A stretch of DNA of 64,000 nucleotides from Phragmitibacter flavus (GTDB lineage Bacteria > Verrucomicrobiota > Verrucomicrobiia > Verrucomicrobiales > Verrucomicrobiaceae): NCBI RefSeq assembly GCF_005780165.1, contig NZ_VAUV01000002.1, positions 124,001 through 188,000 on the forward strand, written 5' to 3'. Positions within the stretch are counted from its first letter, which is position 1, and each line of letters opens with the position of its first letter. A program made the position numbers and the translations under genes. The notes beneath the pieces are model-generated. The model was not told the origin of the DNA. It did not search any database and was given only the letters and a program-made list of their open reading frames with translations. Positions 1 to 8,601 of this stretch are shown one piece after another.

Positions 1-265
1 AGATGGCCACTCTGGACGCGGGTTCGCCACCTTGATTATAGACGTTGATCAAGGCCACGTGTCCGTTGCGTTGCGTTGACACGGTATGTGCAGACACGTG
101 AATGTCTGGAGGTGATGGAGCCGCTGAAAGGCCTTCGTAAATCAGCAGGCCAATGGCACCAGAAACCAGCGCAAGGCCCAGTGCGCCCACCACCCATTCG
201 ATCATGGGGATCTTGGGGGCGTCCTCTTTATTCTTGGAACGATCGGATGATGATTTAGCGGTCAT
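1..265 (-). CDS. TIGR02588 family membrane-anchored protein (partial, 3' end outside window)
   Basis: The reading frame opens with ATG at 265 and stays open to base 1, so the C-terminus is missing. The product starts with a charged cytoplasmic stretch rich in Ser, Lys and Asp, then has one hydrophobic helix (about residues 21-47), followed by what looks like the start of an external domain. TIGR02588 proteins are short, of unknown function and, as far as I recall, always sit next to TIGR02587. That is exactly the arrangement here, with the TIGR02587 stop 4 bases upstream. The family call rests largely on this context plus the single-TM layout. No function is proposed. Confidence 0.7.
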   Translation of the reverse strand, partial: MTAKSSSDRSKNKEDAPKIPMIEWVVGALGLALVSGAIGLLIYEGLSAAPSPPDIHVSAHTVSTQRNGHVALINVYNQGGEPASRVAI

Positions 266-269
266 GAGA

Positions 270-1115
270 TTAGATGATTAGACGGGCGGCGGCGGCTCCG
301 ATGGAGGCGGGAAAGCCAAGGACCACCATTGACGTCACCAAGGGCTGGATCGCCAGTCCATCAGTTCGACAAAAGGTCCACAACAGAAAAAGACTGGTCA
401 GCAAAGCCAGGGCATAACCGGGGATGGTGTAGCGCAGGAATAAACTCCTGGAAGTCGTGCCTTCTTCAATGGGCTCACTGCCGCGGAACTCCACGGCATA
501 CACAAAGGCATGCATGATCATCAGTGACACCGTGATCAGCGCCAACACATGGACCGTCGACATCTGTTGAGCAATAATGATGATCTCCTCGGTCGGTGCC
601 ACGCTTAGGGCAAGAAACAGAGCGCCAATCAGCATCAGCAAAAATTCTCCGCGATGTCCGCTTCGATCCACCCGCTGGGCATTCCCTTGTCCAAACTCGC
701 TTTGCGCCAGCAGCGCTCCAATGCTGCCGGGGACGGCTTGCAAGGCAACCTTGCCGACCACGTCATCCCAGCGCATGCCGGCATGGAGTTCACCGAACAG
801 CAGCAGCACCACAGATGCCGTGATGAAGCCGACAGCGCAGGCGGCAAAGGCGTCAATCACATCATCCAGCCAGCCAAAAGTTTTTTCGAAACCGCACAAG
901 TGCGACAGGCCGACCAGCAACGGCACCAGCAGGATCATCAGCAGTCCCAGCCGAAGGCGTGCGGCGGTGACTCCCAGCTCCCACATCTCAGCGGTCATGA
1001 AGATCGGGATGGAAAAAATGACCGCGCCTCCGAACGCCCTCGCCAAGGCGACGAGATACTCGTGTGTATCGCTCCTGTCGCGAGTTTGAGGCCGTCCGGT
1101 TGATGATTTTGGCAT
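270..1115 (-). CDS. TIGR02587 / DUF2391 family integral membrane protein
   Basis: About 281 residues with roughly seven hydrophobic helices and little soluble sequence. It begins with a basic, Ser/Thr-rich tail (PKSSTGRPQTRDRSDTHEY) and then enters the membrane. The family (TIGR02587, putative integral membrane protein) is of unknown function and is coupled with TIGR02588, which follows 4 bases downstream. An ATG further upstream at 1178 would add 21 residues lacking family character, so the ATG at 1115 is preferred. The divergent nucleoid-associated gene starts 147 bases away, so 1116-1261 should hold both promoters. Confidence 0.8.
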   Translation of the reverse strand: MPKSSTGRPQTRDRSDTHEYLVALARAFGGAVIFSIPIFMTAEMWELGVTAARLRLGLLMILLVPLLVGLSHLCGFEKTFGWLDDVIDAFAACAVGFITASVVLLLFGELHAGMRWDDVVGKVALQAVPGSIGALLAQSEFGQGNAQRVDRSGHRGEFLLMLIGALFLALSVAPTEEIIIIAQQMSTVHVLALITVSLMIMHAFVYAVEFRGSEPIEEGTTSRSLFLRYTIPGYALALLTSLFLLWTFCRTDGLAIQPLVTSMVVLGFPASIGAAAARLII

Positions 1116-1261
1116 GCGTGCAATGGATCGGTTCAAGCTCAAACAACGGCTGTGCCAAAACCGCATTTCAGAAGGCAATTGTGCGATGCGAGCATGGGAA
1201 AAATAAAGGATTTCATTTTGGCTTTTGCAAAGCGCGATTCCCTCCCTACGCTCTGCCCCCC

Positions 1262-2344
1262 ATGCCTGCCAAAATTCGCTTCAGCTCCTCCATCGCCACC
1301 GGTCTCGTGCTCGCCAAAATCGGCAATCCGCAGCGAGACGAGCCATTGCTGACCTCGCGCGATGTATTCAAGGTGGATGAGGCGGACCAGGCCACCCTGA
1401 CCACCATCTTCGTCAAGCCGTTCCGCAATCTGGTGGGCCACCGGTTCAGCCATCATTCTTCGCTGGAGCAGCATGAAATGAACACGCTGGCCAAGGCGAT
1501 CTTCACTTCGGAAGACGGACTCGGACTGCTGGAAAAGGGTTGCGACATCGCCAAACGGCTTTATTCAAAGTCCAATCATCCCAACATCAAGGCGGGCGAC
1601 CTGTGCATCTCGCTCATCAAGGACATCGAGTTTGACGGCAAAATGACCAAAGGATTGTGCATTCTCAAGTCGGAGAGCGTGACGCCGTTTTTGAGCATCT
1701 CCACGCGCAATGGCGACCTTCAATTGCACACCGAGCAGGGCATCAACCCGGAAAAAATTGACAAGGGCTGCCTGATCATTGATGTGCATTCCGATCAGGG
1801 ATATTATGTGCTGACGTTTGACCGCACCAGCGGTGAGTCGCGTTTCTGGGTGCGTGATTTTCTTGGGGTCAAGGTGGTGACCGATGCGTCCTACCTGACC
1901 AAATCCTATGCCGACATGGCGGTGTCGTTTCTTGAGCAAGAAACGCCGAAGGAAGACGACAATTCACCGCCTTGGGAGACTTGTGTGGCCGCCCGTGAGG
2001 CGCTGGAGTTTTTTGAAGGGCGGGAAAGTTTTGATCTGGGTGAGTTTGAGCAACAGGTGCTGAAAAGTCCGGAAGTGGTGGCCAAATTCACCGAACACCG
2101 CAACAAGATTGAGGAAGAAAGCGGTCAGCCATTGGAGAAAAATTTTGAGATCTCCAAGAAGGATATCAGCAAGGCGAAAAAGAAGATCGGTGCCATCATG
2201 AAACTCGACAACGGCGTCGAGATTCATCTCAAATCAAATTTCCTGCTTGAGCCGAGCAATCCGACCATTGAGCGGGGATTCGATGATGAGAAGAAGATGA
2301 AATTCGTGAAGGTGTATTACCATCAGGAAACTCCGGGCTCTTAA
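1262..2344 (+). CDS. nucleoid-associated protein, YejK/NdpA family
   Basis: A 360-residue soluble protein with the features of the NdpA/YejK family (PF04245): an N-terminal part with a VKPFRNLVGHRF stretch, a central ISLIKDIEFDGKMTKGLCILKSE stretch of the type found in this family, and a charged C-terminus rich in Lys. Family members bind the bacterial nucleoid; their exact role is unclear. Length is close to the usual 330-350. The open frame extends upstream to 1064 but overlaps the divergent membrane gene, so ATG 1262 (MPAKIRFSSS) is taken. It stands alone between divergent and convergent neighbours. Confidence 0.8.
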   Translation: MPAKIRFSSSIATGLVLAKIGNPQRDEPLLTSRDVFKVDEADQATLTTIFVKPFRNLVGHRFSHHSSLEQHEMNTLAKAIFTSEDGLGLLEKGCDIAKRLYSKSNHPNIKAGDLCISLIKDIEFDGKMTKGLCILKSESVTPFLSISTRNGDLQLHTEQGINPEKIDKGCLIIDVHSDQGYYVLTFDRTSGESRFWVRDFLGVKVVTDASYLTKSYADMAVSFLEQETPKEDDNSPPWETCVAAREALEFFEGRESFDLGEFEQQVLKSPEVVAKFTEHRNKIEEESGQPLEKNFEISKKDISKAKKKIGAIMKLDNGVEIHLKSNFLLEPSNPTIERGFDDEKKMKFVKVYYHQETPGS

Positions 2345-2365
2345 GAAAAAGAGATCGGCTTAACT

Positions 2366-3103
2366 TCATGATCGGATGCGAAACCATCCGGTGATGCTCC
2401 TGCGTGTTTTGCATGCGGGGAGAACCTCGTGCCAGTGATCCCCAGCCATGAAACACACCAGGGTGCCGAGCCGTGGTTCGACCAGTTCAAATGCACCATC
2501 CTTGTCAGCGGGTTTGGTCCACAACTTGAGCTCGCCGCCGTCACCGGGTTTCCAATCGGCATTGAGGTAGAGGATGACGGAGACGATGCGGTCACCACTT
2601 TCGCGATGCCGATCCAAATGGGCTTTGTAAAATCCGCCCTCGGGATAAACGGCGAAGTGGCCCTCAAAATCGAACAATCCGAGAAACAGTTGTTGGTTGA
2701 TGGCGAGTCGGAGGGATTCGAGCAGCATCAGGTAGGCTCGTTGCGCTGCGGTGGTTTCGCCGTTTTGAAGCCACATGACATGATCGCGACGGACTTCTTC
2801 ACTCACTTGAAGATCAGTGCCGCGTCCCACCCCTGCCCGGCGAAATGCACCTGCATCCCACGCCGTCTGACTCTCTTCGGAAAGCAGCTTTCCTTCTTGG
2901 AGGTCCAGATAAAATGGACAAACAGCCCATCCTCTTTGTTCCAAGGAGTTGACAATGAACGGGTGATGTGGGGAGGATGGGGTGCTCAACAGGTGGCTGC
3001 CTTGGGCGGTTGAGCCGGGTGAGCATTGGAACAGTTTGAGTAATCGTGGAAATCTCGTGCAAGTCCAGAACTGATTGACAGTGAGCAGCAGATTTGCTTG
3101 CAT
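2366..3103 (-). CDS. 2OG-Fe(II) oxygenase (SM-20 / prolyl 4-hydroxylase-like)
   Basis: The C-terminal half is a double-stranded beta-helix dioxygenase. The iron ligands are visible as His162-x-Asp164 in YKAHLDRH and His225 in DHWHEVLP, and an Arg near 235 (TRRSITGWFR) fits the 2-oxoglutarate carboxylate contact. Related bacterial proteins hydroxylate a protein or small-molecule substrate using O2 and 2-oxoglutarate. The substrate here is unknown. The first 45 or so residues have no family character, and the chosen ATG overlaps the start of the divergent gene, so the true start may lie further in (no later ATG before residue 110). It converges with the nucleoid-protein gene 21 bases away. Confidence 0.8.
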   Translation of the reverse strand: MQANLLLTVNQFWTCTRFPRLLKLFQCSPGSTAQGSHLLSTPSSPHHPFIVNSLEQRGWAVCPFYLDLQEGKLLSEESQTAWDAGAFRRAGVGRGTDLQVSEEVRRDHVMWLQNGETTAAQRAYLMLLESLRLAINQQLFLGLFDFEGHFAVYPEGGFYKAHLDRHRESGDRIVSVILYLNADWKPGDGGELKLWTKPADKDGAFELVEPRLGTLVCFMAGDHWHEVLPACKTRRSITGWFRIRS

Positions 3104-3109
3104 CCTTTC

Positions 3110-4027
3110 ATGACCGGTGATCCGTTCGAGCAAACCAATCAGATCGGTCAAAGACAGCAGAAAGGCTGCCTGTTGACGTTCATGGTTTGGGCGGCGGCCA
3201 TTGGTTGGTTGGTCTGGATTGGCCGGCAGTTGGGCAGGCGCGATTCTTGGGAGGACTGGGTGACCTTTGGTGCCTATGTGGTGCTGATTTTTATCGCGCC
3301 AACACTGGGAATCTTGCAGGCGATGGATCTCAAGCCTTATCTGGATTGGAAGAACCGGCGCACGGGCCAATCGTTTTTTTATCGTGGTTTGATCACCTTG
3401 GGTTGTTGGTTGCTCGCATTGGTCATGACGGTTTTTGGGGTGGTTGGTCTGTTCATCGGCATTCGAGAGATGTGGGAAGCCAACTCAATAAAGCAGGGAC
3501 TGACTGCGTTGGGGGTGTGTGGTTTAGGGGGGATGCTAACTTTGGGTGGAGGGTGGTTGTTTGCGATGCCGTTTAGAAATCAAACAGCTTCGACTGAAGA
3601 GGAAGACCGGTTGCGTCTCGATCAGCATCAACATCGTCTTACTCATCCGCATTTTGCATCGATTGAAGAAGCGATCGGCTTTCCATTGCCGGCCTCTTAC
3701 AAGGTGATGTTCATGGCGAGTTCCGATTGGATGACCAAAGAATGGTGGCTTCATCCCAACGGACTGGAAGATGAAGAAGTGATGTATTCGTTCACCGAGC
3801 TGGAACCGGCGCATGTGGAGGCCCTGCGCATCCATCCTGAGATTGACGGGCCGTTTCTGTGTTTCGGACGAGGCGATGATGGTGAAGAAGAACTCTGGCT
3901 ACAACTTGGCGCACCTGATCCACCAGTTTGGCATTCAAATGGAGGATCGCATCCCCCTGCGGATCAGATCGAACCAGTTGCCGGAAGCTTCTCCGAGTTT
4001 TTGCGCTGGCCGAAACAGGAGGCGTAG
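3110..4027 (+). CDS. membrane protein with C-terminal SMI1/KNR4-like domain
   Basis: About 305 residues. Four hydrophobic helices occupy the first 160 residues, followed by a soluble part that looks like an SMI1/KNR4 domain: the IEEAIGFPLPASYKVMF entry motif, a Trp-rich middle, and an LCFGRGDDGEEELWL segment typical of the fold's core. SMI1 domains are common as immunity proteins and as general protein-interaction modules. A fusion to a four-TM unit is less common. No toxin gene is adjacent. The start could be 3098, 3110 or 3182; 3110 avoids extra overlap with the divergent oxygenase. The gene ends 3 bases before the convergent LysR gene. Confidence 0.6.
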   Translation: MTGDPFEQTNQIGQRQQKGCLLTFMVWAAAIGWLVWIGRQLGRRDSWEDWVTFGAYVVLIFIAPTLGILQAMDLKPYLDWKNRRTGQSFFYRGLITLGCWLLALVMTVFGVVGLFIGIREMWEANSIKQGLTALGVCGLGGMLTLGGGWLFAMPFRNQTASTEEEDRLRLDQHQHRLTHPHFASIEEAIGFPLPASYKVMFMASSDWMTKEWWLHPNGLEDEEVMYSFTELEPAHVEALRIHPEIDGPFLCFGRGDDGEEELWLQLGAPDPPVWHSNGGSHPPADQIEPVAGSFSEFLRWPKQEA

Positions 4028-4030
4028 TCT

Positions 4031-4930
4031 TCAAGTTTCAGCGACCGCCAGGGCGGAGTCGATGAGCCTTTGCAGGGCGCGAGTTGGGTTGAAATTTTTG
4101 GAGGGATAAGCAAGGCCAACCACGGCGGGGCTGGGGGCGGGGTGGATGGGAATCAATACGAGTCGTTTGCCTGCGGTTGCACCCAGACTTGAAGAGGTGA
4201 TGGCCACGCCTTTGCCGGATTCGATGGCGGCAATCAACGTCATGCCACTGTCGCACTCTTTGGCGAATTGCAGCTTTCGGTAGGTGCCTGTGCCGACAAT
4301 TCGCCGCAGAAATTCGTGGTAGTCAGGGTATTGAATTCGCGAATAACCCACCAGGGGATGCTTCAATATGTCGGCGATTTCGATACGGCGTTTCTTTGCC
4401 AGAGGATGGAGGGGAGAGGTCGCCACGGCAATGGGATAAGTTTTGAGGGGCACAAAATTCAGGCCGCGCGCCAGGCGTTTCGGAGGTTTCATCATGAAAG
4501 AAGCGTCCAATGATCCGTCATTCATGCCGCTGACCATTTCAGGTGAAGAAAGGTCGTGGAGAGTCATCTTGACCTCCTGATTTCTCTTGTTGAATCGACG
4601 TAGCACCTTGGGGAGAATCTCAACGGTGGGCGAGGGGGCGTATCCAATGTTCAACTCGATTTGTGATCGTTGAAGCGAAGACTGAAGATTGCGCACTGCG
4701 GCCTCTGCCCGATTCAGAACGGCCCTGGCTTCCCGAAGAAAGAGATTTCCGGCGTCGGTGAGGTGGATCGATTTCCCGGTGCGCCGAAACAAAGCGATAC
4801 CCAGCTCGGCCTCCAGGTCCTGAATCTGTCGCGTCAGAGGTGGTTGGGTAACATGCAACCTTAAGGCGGCCCGGGTGACGTTCTGTTCCTCCGCCACCGC
4901 CACAAAGTATCGAAGATGGCGAAGTTCCAT
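4031..4930 (-). CDS. LysR family transcriptional regulator
   Basis: A 299-residue protein of standard LysR length. The N-terminal winged helix-turn-helix is textbook (MELRHLRYFVAVAEEQNVTR, then TQPPLTRQIQDLEAELG and LFRR), followed by a periplasmic-binding-like effector domain (LNIGYAPSPTVEILPKVLRRF). LysR regulators usually control the divergent gene, and here an MBL-fold protein starts 82 bases away on the other strand, making it the likely target. The effector cannot be read from the sequence. Confidence 0.93.
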   Translation of the reverse strand: MELRHLRYFVAVAEEQNVTRAALRLHVTQPPLTRQIQDLEAELGIALFRRTGKSIHLTDAGNLFLREARAVLNRAEAAVRNLQSSLQRSQIELNIGYAPSPTVEILPKVLRRFNKRNQEVKMTLHDLSSPEMVSGMNDGSLDASFMMKPPKRLARGLNFVPLKTYPIAVATSPLHPLAKKRRIEIADILKHPLVGYSRIQYPDYHEFLRRIVGTGTYRKLQFAKECDSGMTLIAAIESGKGVAITSSSLGATAGKRLVLIPIHPAPSPAVVGLAYPSKNFNPTRALQRLIDSALAVAET

Positions 4931-5011
4931 GAGACCGAGAATACTTGAAAGGTATGGTCACACAAGCAAAATGACATTTCCAAGCGGAGTCGTCGTGAAT
5001 CAGCGTTCAAG

Positions 5012-5953
5012 ATGAATCCATCCGCTTTTTCCCGTCGTCGTCTGCTCGCCAAAGGTGCGTTGGCGCTGTCTGCTCTTTCTTTGATCAAAGCCCAGAATCC
5101 GACCATCATTGAAGAAGTCATTTCGGCGAGGTCCAATCAGAGGCAGCATCACCTTTGCATGACCTGCGGAACGCAGTTTCCGGCGACATTTGGACCGCCG
5201 AAGGAGTGCCCGATTTGTTTGGATGAACGCCAGTATGTCGGTTTGGACGGGCAGCAGTGGACCACGTTGGAGAAAATGCGGCGGGGGGGATGGCGTAATG
5301 TGTATCGCGGACAGGGACCTAATTTAATTGGGATCGGAACGGAGCCGAAGTTTGGCATCGGTCAGCGAGCATTGTTGCTGCGGACGCCTCAAGGCAATGT
5401 TCTGTGGGATTGCATCAGCTATCTGGATGAGCAAACGGTTGCAGCCATTCAGAATCTCGGTGGCATCAGCGCCATCGCCATTTCACATCCTCATTACTAC
5501 ACATCGATGATCGAGTGGAGCCAGGCATTTGGCAATGCCCCCGTCTACCTTCACGAATCGGACCGGCAATGGGTCATTAGGCCGGACAAGTGCATTGAGT
5601 TTTGGAGCGGCGAGACCAAGTCCATCGGCGACGGATTGACCCTGCTTCGCACGGGCGGGCATTTTGTTGGGTTTCAAGTGTTGCACTGGCGCGATGGCGC
5701 GGGCGGTGGGGGTGCGCTCCTTGCGGGCGATCAGCCACAGGTGGCGGCGGATCGAAATTGGGTGAGTTTTATGTATAGCTATCCCAATTTCATCCCGCTG
5801 AATCGTCCGGCCATTGAAAGAATTGTCAGGGTATTGGCTCCGTATGAGTTTGATCGGCTGTATGGTCCTTTCTGGCAGAGCATCGTTTCGGCCAATGCCA
5901 AAGAGGTGGTGAAACGGTCGGCGGATCGATATCTCAAGGCCATTCGCGGATGA
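5012..5953 (+). CDS. Tat-type exported MBL-fold protein with N-terminal zinc ribbon
   Basis: The product begins with an SRRRLLAKGALALSALSL segment that resembles a twin-arginine signal. Next is a CxxC...CxxC knuckle (CMTCGTQF and CPICLDERQ, about residues 50-70), then a metallo-beta-lactamase-like domain. The first metal motif is ISHPHYYTSM rather than the classic HxHxDH; later metal-site candidates are GGHFVGF and LLAGDQP. I recall this variant motif as a feature of a subgroup of MBL proteins, so it need not mean loss of activity. The substrate is unknown. The divergent LysR gene probably regulates it. Confidence 0.75.
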   Translation: MNPSAFSRRRLLAKGALALSALSLIKAQNPTIIEEVISARSNQRQHHLCMTCGTQFPATFGPPKECPICLDERQYVGLDGQQWTTLEKMRRGGWRNVYRGQGPNLIGIGTEPKFGIGQRALLLRTPQGNVLWDCISYLDEQTVAAIQNLGGISAIAISHPHYYTSMIEWSQAFGNAPVYLHESDRQWVIRPDKCIEFWSGETKSIGDGLTLLRTGGHFVGFQVLHWRDGAGGGGALLAGDQPQVAADRNWVSFMYSYPNFIPLNRPAIERIVRVLAPYEFDRLYGPFWQSIVSANAKEVVKRSADRYLKAIRG

Positions 5954-6025
5954 TTGAAAATTCACCGACTTTTCATCAGGCGTTCGCGGAAGCCTCATGA
6001 ACGAACGGCATCATGATGTCGAACC

Positions 6026-6033
6026 AAGGAGGA
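6026..6033 (+). promoter_or_regulatory. strong Shine-Dalgarno sequence
   Basis: AAGGAGGA lies 4 bases before the ATG at 6038. It is a nearly perfect anti-16S match and fixes the start of the ferritin-like gene. Most other starts in the window have weak or no such motif. Confidence 0.8.
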
Positions 6034-6037
6034 CATC

Positions 6038-6814
6038 ATGAACATCAAACAATGGACCAAACATTTTGAAAGAAACCGTCTGAATCGTGTCGAGCCAAAC
6101 TGGCAGGCTCCCATCACCATCGGAGGCCGGGCGTTGGACAAGCTCAAGAGGTCACTGCAACAGTTTCAATTGGGTGACGGCGGTGGCCCGGCCTATTTGA
6201 TCGCATGGAATCGGGATGGGATATTGGCCTGTGATCTAGGCATGAAGACCCTGGTGGATCTGTGGTTCGCGGAGGAGAAAGAGCATTCCCGGTTGCTCGG
6301 AGATGCCTTGAAAAGGTTTGATGTCGAAGAGATTCATACCCATTGGAGTTTTGAACTGTTTTGTGGATTGAGAAAGTATCTGGGCGTGCAGTTTGAGTTG
6401 AGCGCGTTGTTGCTCACGGAGATCGTGAGCCATGTGTATTACAAGATGCTGCGCAAGCATTGCGAGGATGAGGCGGTTCGGGGCATGTGCCAGTTGATCA
6501 TTCGGGATGAGACCGGCCACATCGCTTTTCATCGGGCACGTCTGGCACATGAGGCGACGACAAATGGGCGTCAACCGGGCTATTTTTGGGAAGGGTTGTT
6601 TCGGATGCGCGGTTTGATGGCAGGCACGGTTTTGTGGATCAATCATCGCAGTGCATTGATCGCTTTAGGCGCGACTGATGCGGAATTTTACCGGGCCATC
6701 TGGCGGGATATGGATTTGTTCATCAAAGGCTTGCACGATGATGCGGCCAAGGTCCCCAAACCACAACGCAAGTTACCGGCTCATCGGCAGATGGTCGCGC
6801 AACCGCGCCATTGA
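6038..6814 (+). CDS. ferritin-like diiron-carboxylate protein
   Basis: A 258-residue all-helical protein with a repeated diiron signature: Glu80-x-x-His83 (AEEKEH), Glu128 in LLLTEIVSH, and Glu158-x-x-His161 (IIRDETGHIAFH). Two ExxH motifs spaced like this are the hallmark of ferritin-like diiron carboxylate enzymes. The closest relatives are probably uncharacterised hypothetical proteins rather than true ferritins. It could be an oxygenase/desaturase or an oxidant-handling protein; the sequence does not decide. It stands alone between the MBL-fold gene and an SGNH hydrolase, with a strong ribosome-binding site. Confidence 0.75.
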   Translation: MNIKQWTKHFERNRLNRVEPNWQAPITIGGRALDKLKRSLQQFQLGDGGGPAYLIAWNRDGILACDLGMKTLVDLWFAEEKEHSRLLGDALKRFDVEEIHTHWSFELFCGLRKYLGVQFELSALLLTEIVSHVYYKMLRKHCEDEAVRGMCQLIIRDETGHIAFHRARLAHEATTNGRQPGYFWEGLFRMRGLMAGTVLWINHRSALIALGATDAEFYRAIWRDMDLFIKGLHDDAAKVPKPQRKLPAHRQMVAQPRH

Positions 6815-6883
6815 GGCTGAACGATGAAATTTCTGGGTAGTCCTGCGGAAGTGTTGACGTAAGATTCATGGTCTCCTCACGCC

Positions 6884-7711
6884 ATGAAAACATCTTTCGC
6901 CGCACTCTTTCTGCTGATCGCTTCAACAGTCATCTCCCAACAGCCAACCACGGTCCCGCAAGGCGAGCCGACCAATGCCAAGGAGGCGGAGGCCCAAAAG
7001 AAGGAGCAGGCGCAACAGAAGCTTGACGAAGAATATGCAGACTTGGTGGCCAAGCTGCCAACGGACCAGCGAGCTTGGGAGAAGGTGCTTCAGGACAATC
7101 TGGGCGGCTTTTATTTTCCCATCCACCAGAAGGAGAAGCTGAGTGGCAAATCCAATGCCTGGGATTTTGTGCAGGATGATCCCACCTTGCCACGGGTGCT
7201 GTTGATCGGTGATTCAGTGTCGCGAGGCTATACGCTGGCAGTTCGCAAGGCCCTCGCGGGCAAAGCGAATGTGCATCGGGCGCCGGAAAATTGTGGTCCG
7301 ACAGCCAATGGACTGAAGAAGATCGACATCTGGCTGGGCGACGGCAAGTGGGATCTGATTCACTTCAACTTCGGCATTCATGATCGTGCCACGCCGCTGC
7401 CTGACTACACGCAAAGGCTGGAGAAGTTGATCGAGCGCATGAAGTCAACGGGAGCGAAACTGATGTGGGCGAGCACCACCCCAATTCCTGATGATGCCGC
7501 CAAAAAACAAACCGCAGTTTCGATCATTGAGCGCAATGAAGCGGCGGCGGAGGTGATGAAAAAGCAGGGTGTAATTGTGAACGATCTCGCTGCGGCCATC
7601 ACCCCACTTCTCGCGACACTACAGAATCCCAACGACGTGCATTTTACGGCTGAGGGATACGAATTTTTAGGGGAGCGGGTGGCAAAGGCGATTGAGTCAG
7701 AGTTGAAGTAG
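6884..7711 (+). CDS. secreted SGNH/GDSL hydrolase
   Basis: Signal peptide (MKTSFAALFLLIASTVIS), then a Lys/Glu/Gln-rich linker of about 50 residues and an SGNH hydrolase domain. The catalytic Ser is in LLIGDSVSRGY (Ser111) and the Asp/His pair is in NDVHFTAEGY (Asp251, His253). Such enzymes in Verrucomicrobiota and Planctomycetes usually act as esterases on acylated polysaccharides. The precise substrate is unknown. It is one of two SGNH hydrolases in the window; the other (29416-30099) is shorter and not closely similar. Confidence 0.85.
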   Translation: MKTSFAALFLLIASTVISQQPTTVPQGEPTNAKEAEAQKKEQAQQKLDEEYADLVAKLPTDQRAWEKVLQDNLGGFYFPIHQKEKLSGKSNAWDFVQDDPTLPRVLLIGDSVSRGYTLAVRKALAGKANVHRAPENCGPTANGLKKIDIWLGDGKWDLIHFNFGIHDRATPLPDYTQRLEKLIERMKSTGAKLMWASTTPIPDDAAKKQTAVSIIERNEAAAEVMKKQGVIVNDLAAAITPLLATLQNPNDVHFTAEGYEFLGERVAKAIESELK

Positions 7712-7733
7712 GTGTCTTCATGAACCAGACCGT

Positions 7734-8585
7734 CTATCTGCCCAGATTAAGCTGGGTTTGATATTCAATGCACACCTTGTTGGCGGATTGATGGAGGTCG
7801 AATAGGCGGCGTAGCTCCGCGATCATTTCAGCATGTCCGGGTTCGCCCTCGACGGGAGCATAGGAGGAGGACATCAAGCGACCTTCAAGGGATGGATGGT
7901 CGAGCCATTGCAAATTGGGGAAGCAGTGGGTGGTGTAGGGGCCGTTGAAAAAGCGAGTCAGTTCGACTGTATCAATTTGCTCGTGGCGAACCTTGGCGTA
8001 GTCGGTGCCGAACCGTAGCAACAAGGCTTCGTAATCGCGAAGAAACGGTGTGCTATCCGAGTCTCGCACGTTCCAGATGAGGGCAATTTGGCCCTTGGGT
8101 TGTGGTTTTGGTTTAAGGATGCGGCTGAATTCCTGGCGTGTTTCCGGCAGGTTAAACCAGTGAAAAGCTTGGGCAGCCACGATCAGATCAACGGATTGGT
8201 CGGGCAGTCCGGTCTCCTGGGCTTTGCCGTTGATGGTGTGAAATTTGGGATAGCCAGAGAGAAGGTTTTCCGCTGCGGTGCGCATTTCCATGTTGGGCTC
8301 CACTCCGAATACGGAGCAGCCAGCTTCGAGGAAAAGTTTGCTGGAAATGCCGGTGCCGGAGCCGATATCGGCGACTGTCGACGCTTCGGAAAGACCGGTT
8401 TCGCGACGCAAAAGGGGCATCATTTCCGCCGGGTAACTGGGGCGGTAGCGCACATAATTGGCCACTCGATTGGAGAATCGCTGTTCCGGCGCGGGTGATT
8501 CTGGAGTTCTCACCGGGCATTTTGGGCGAAAAATCTTGCTCGCGCAAAGCGAAGTCTTGTGGAATGTGCTGTCTGCTAGTCTCAT
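7734..8585 (-). CDS. class I SAM-dependent methyltransferase
   Basis: Rossmann methyltransferase: motif I is VADIGSGTGISSKLFLEAGC, followed by an acidic residue ending strand 2 (VFGVEPN), and a post-I motif in VDLIVAAQAFHWF. The AFHWF signature is typical of the family with an N-terminal RFSNRVANYVRYRPSYP entry motif, of unknown substrate. The ATG at 8585 has an AAGGAAG sequence upstream. A GTG at 8513 would match the family N-terminus better and would leave more room for promoters, because fabV starts only 16 bases away on the other strand. Confidence 0.85.
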   Translation of the reverse strand: MRLADSTFHKTSLCASKIFRPKCPVRTPESPAPEQRFSNRVANYVRYRPSYPAEMMPLLRRETGLSEASTVADIGSGTGISSKLFLEAGCSVFGVEPNMEMRTAAENLLSGYPKFHTINGKAQETGLPDQSVDLIVAAQAFHWFNLPETRQEFSRILKPKPQPKGQIALIWNVRDSDSTPFLRDYEALLLRFGTDYAKVRHEQIDTVELTRFFNGPYTTHCFPNLQWLDHPSLEGRLMSSSYAPVEGEPGHAEMIAELRRLFDLHQSANKVCIEYQTQLNLGR

Positions 8586-8601
8586 CACGTCCGACTTCCT
8601 T

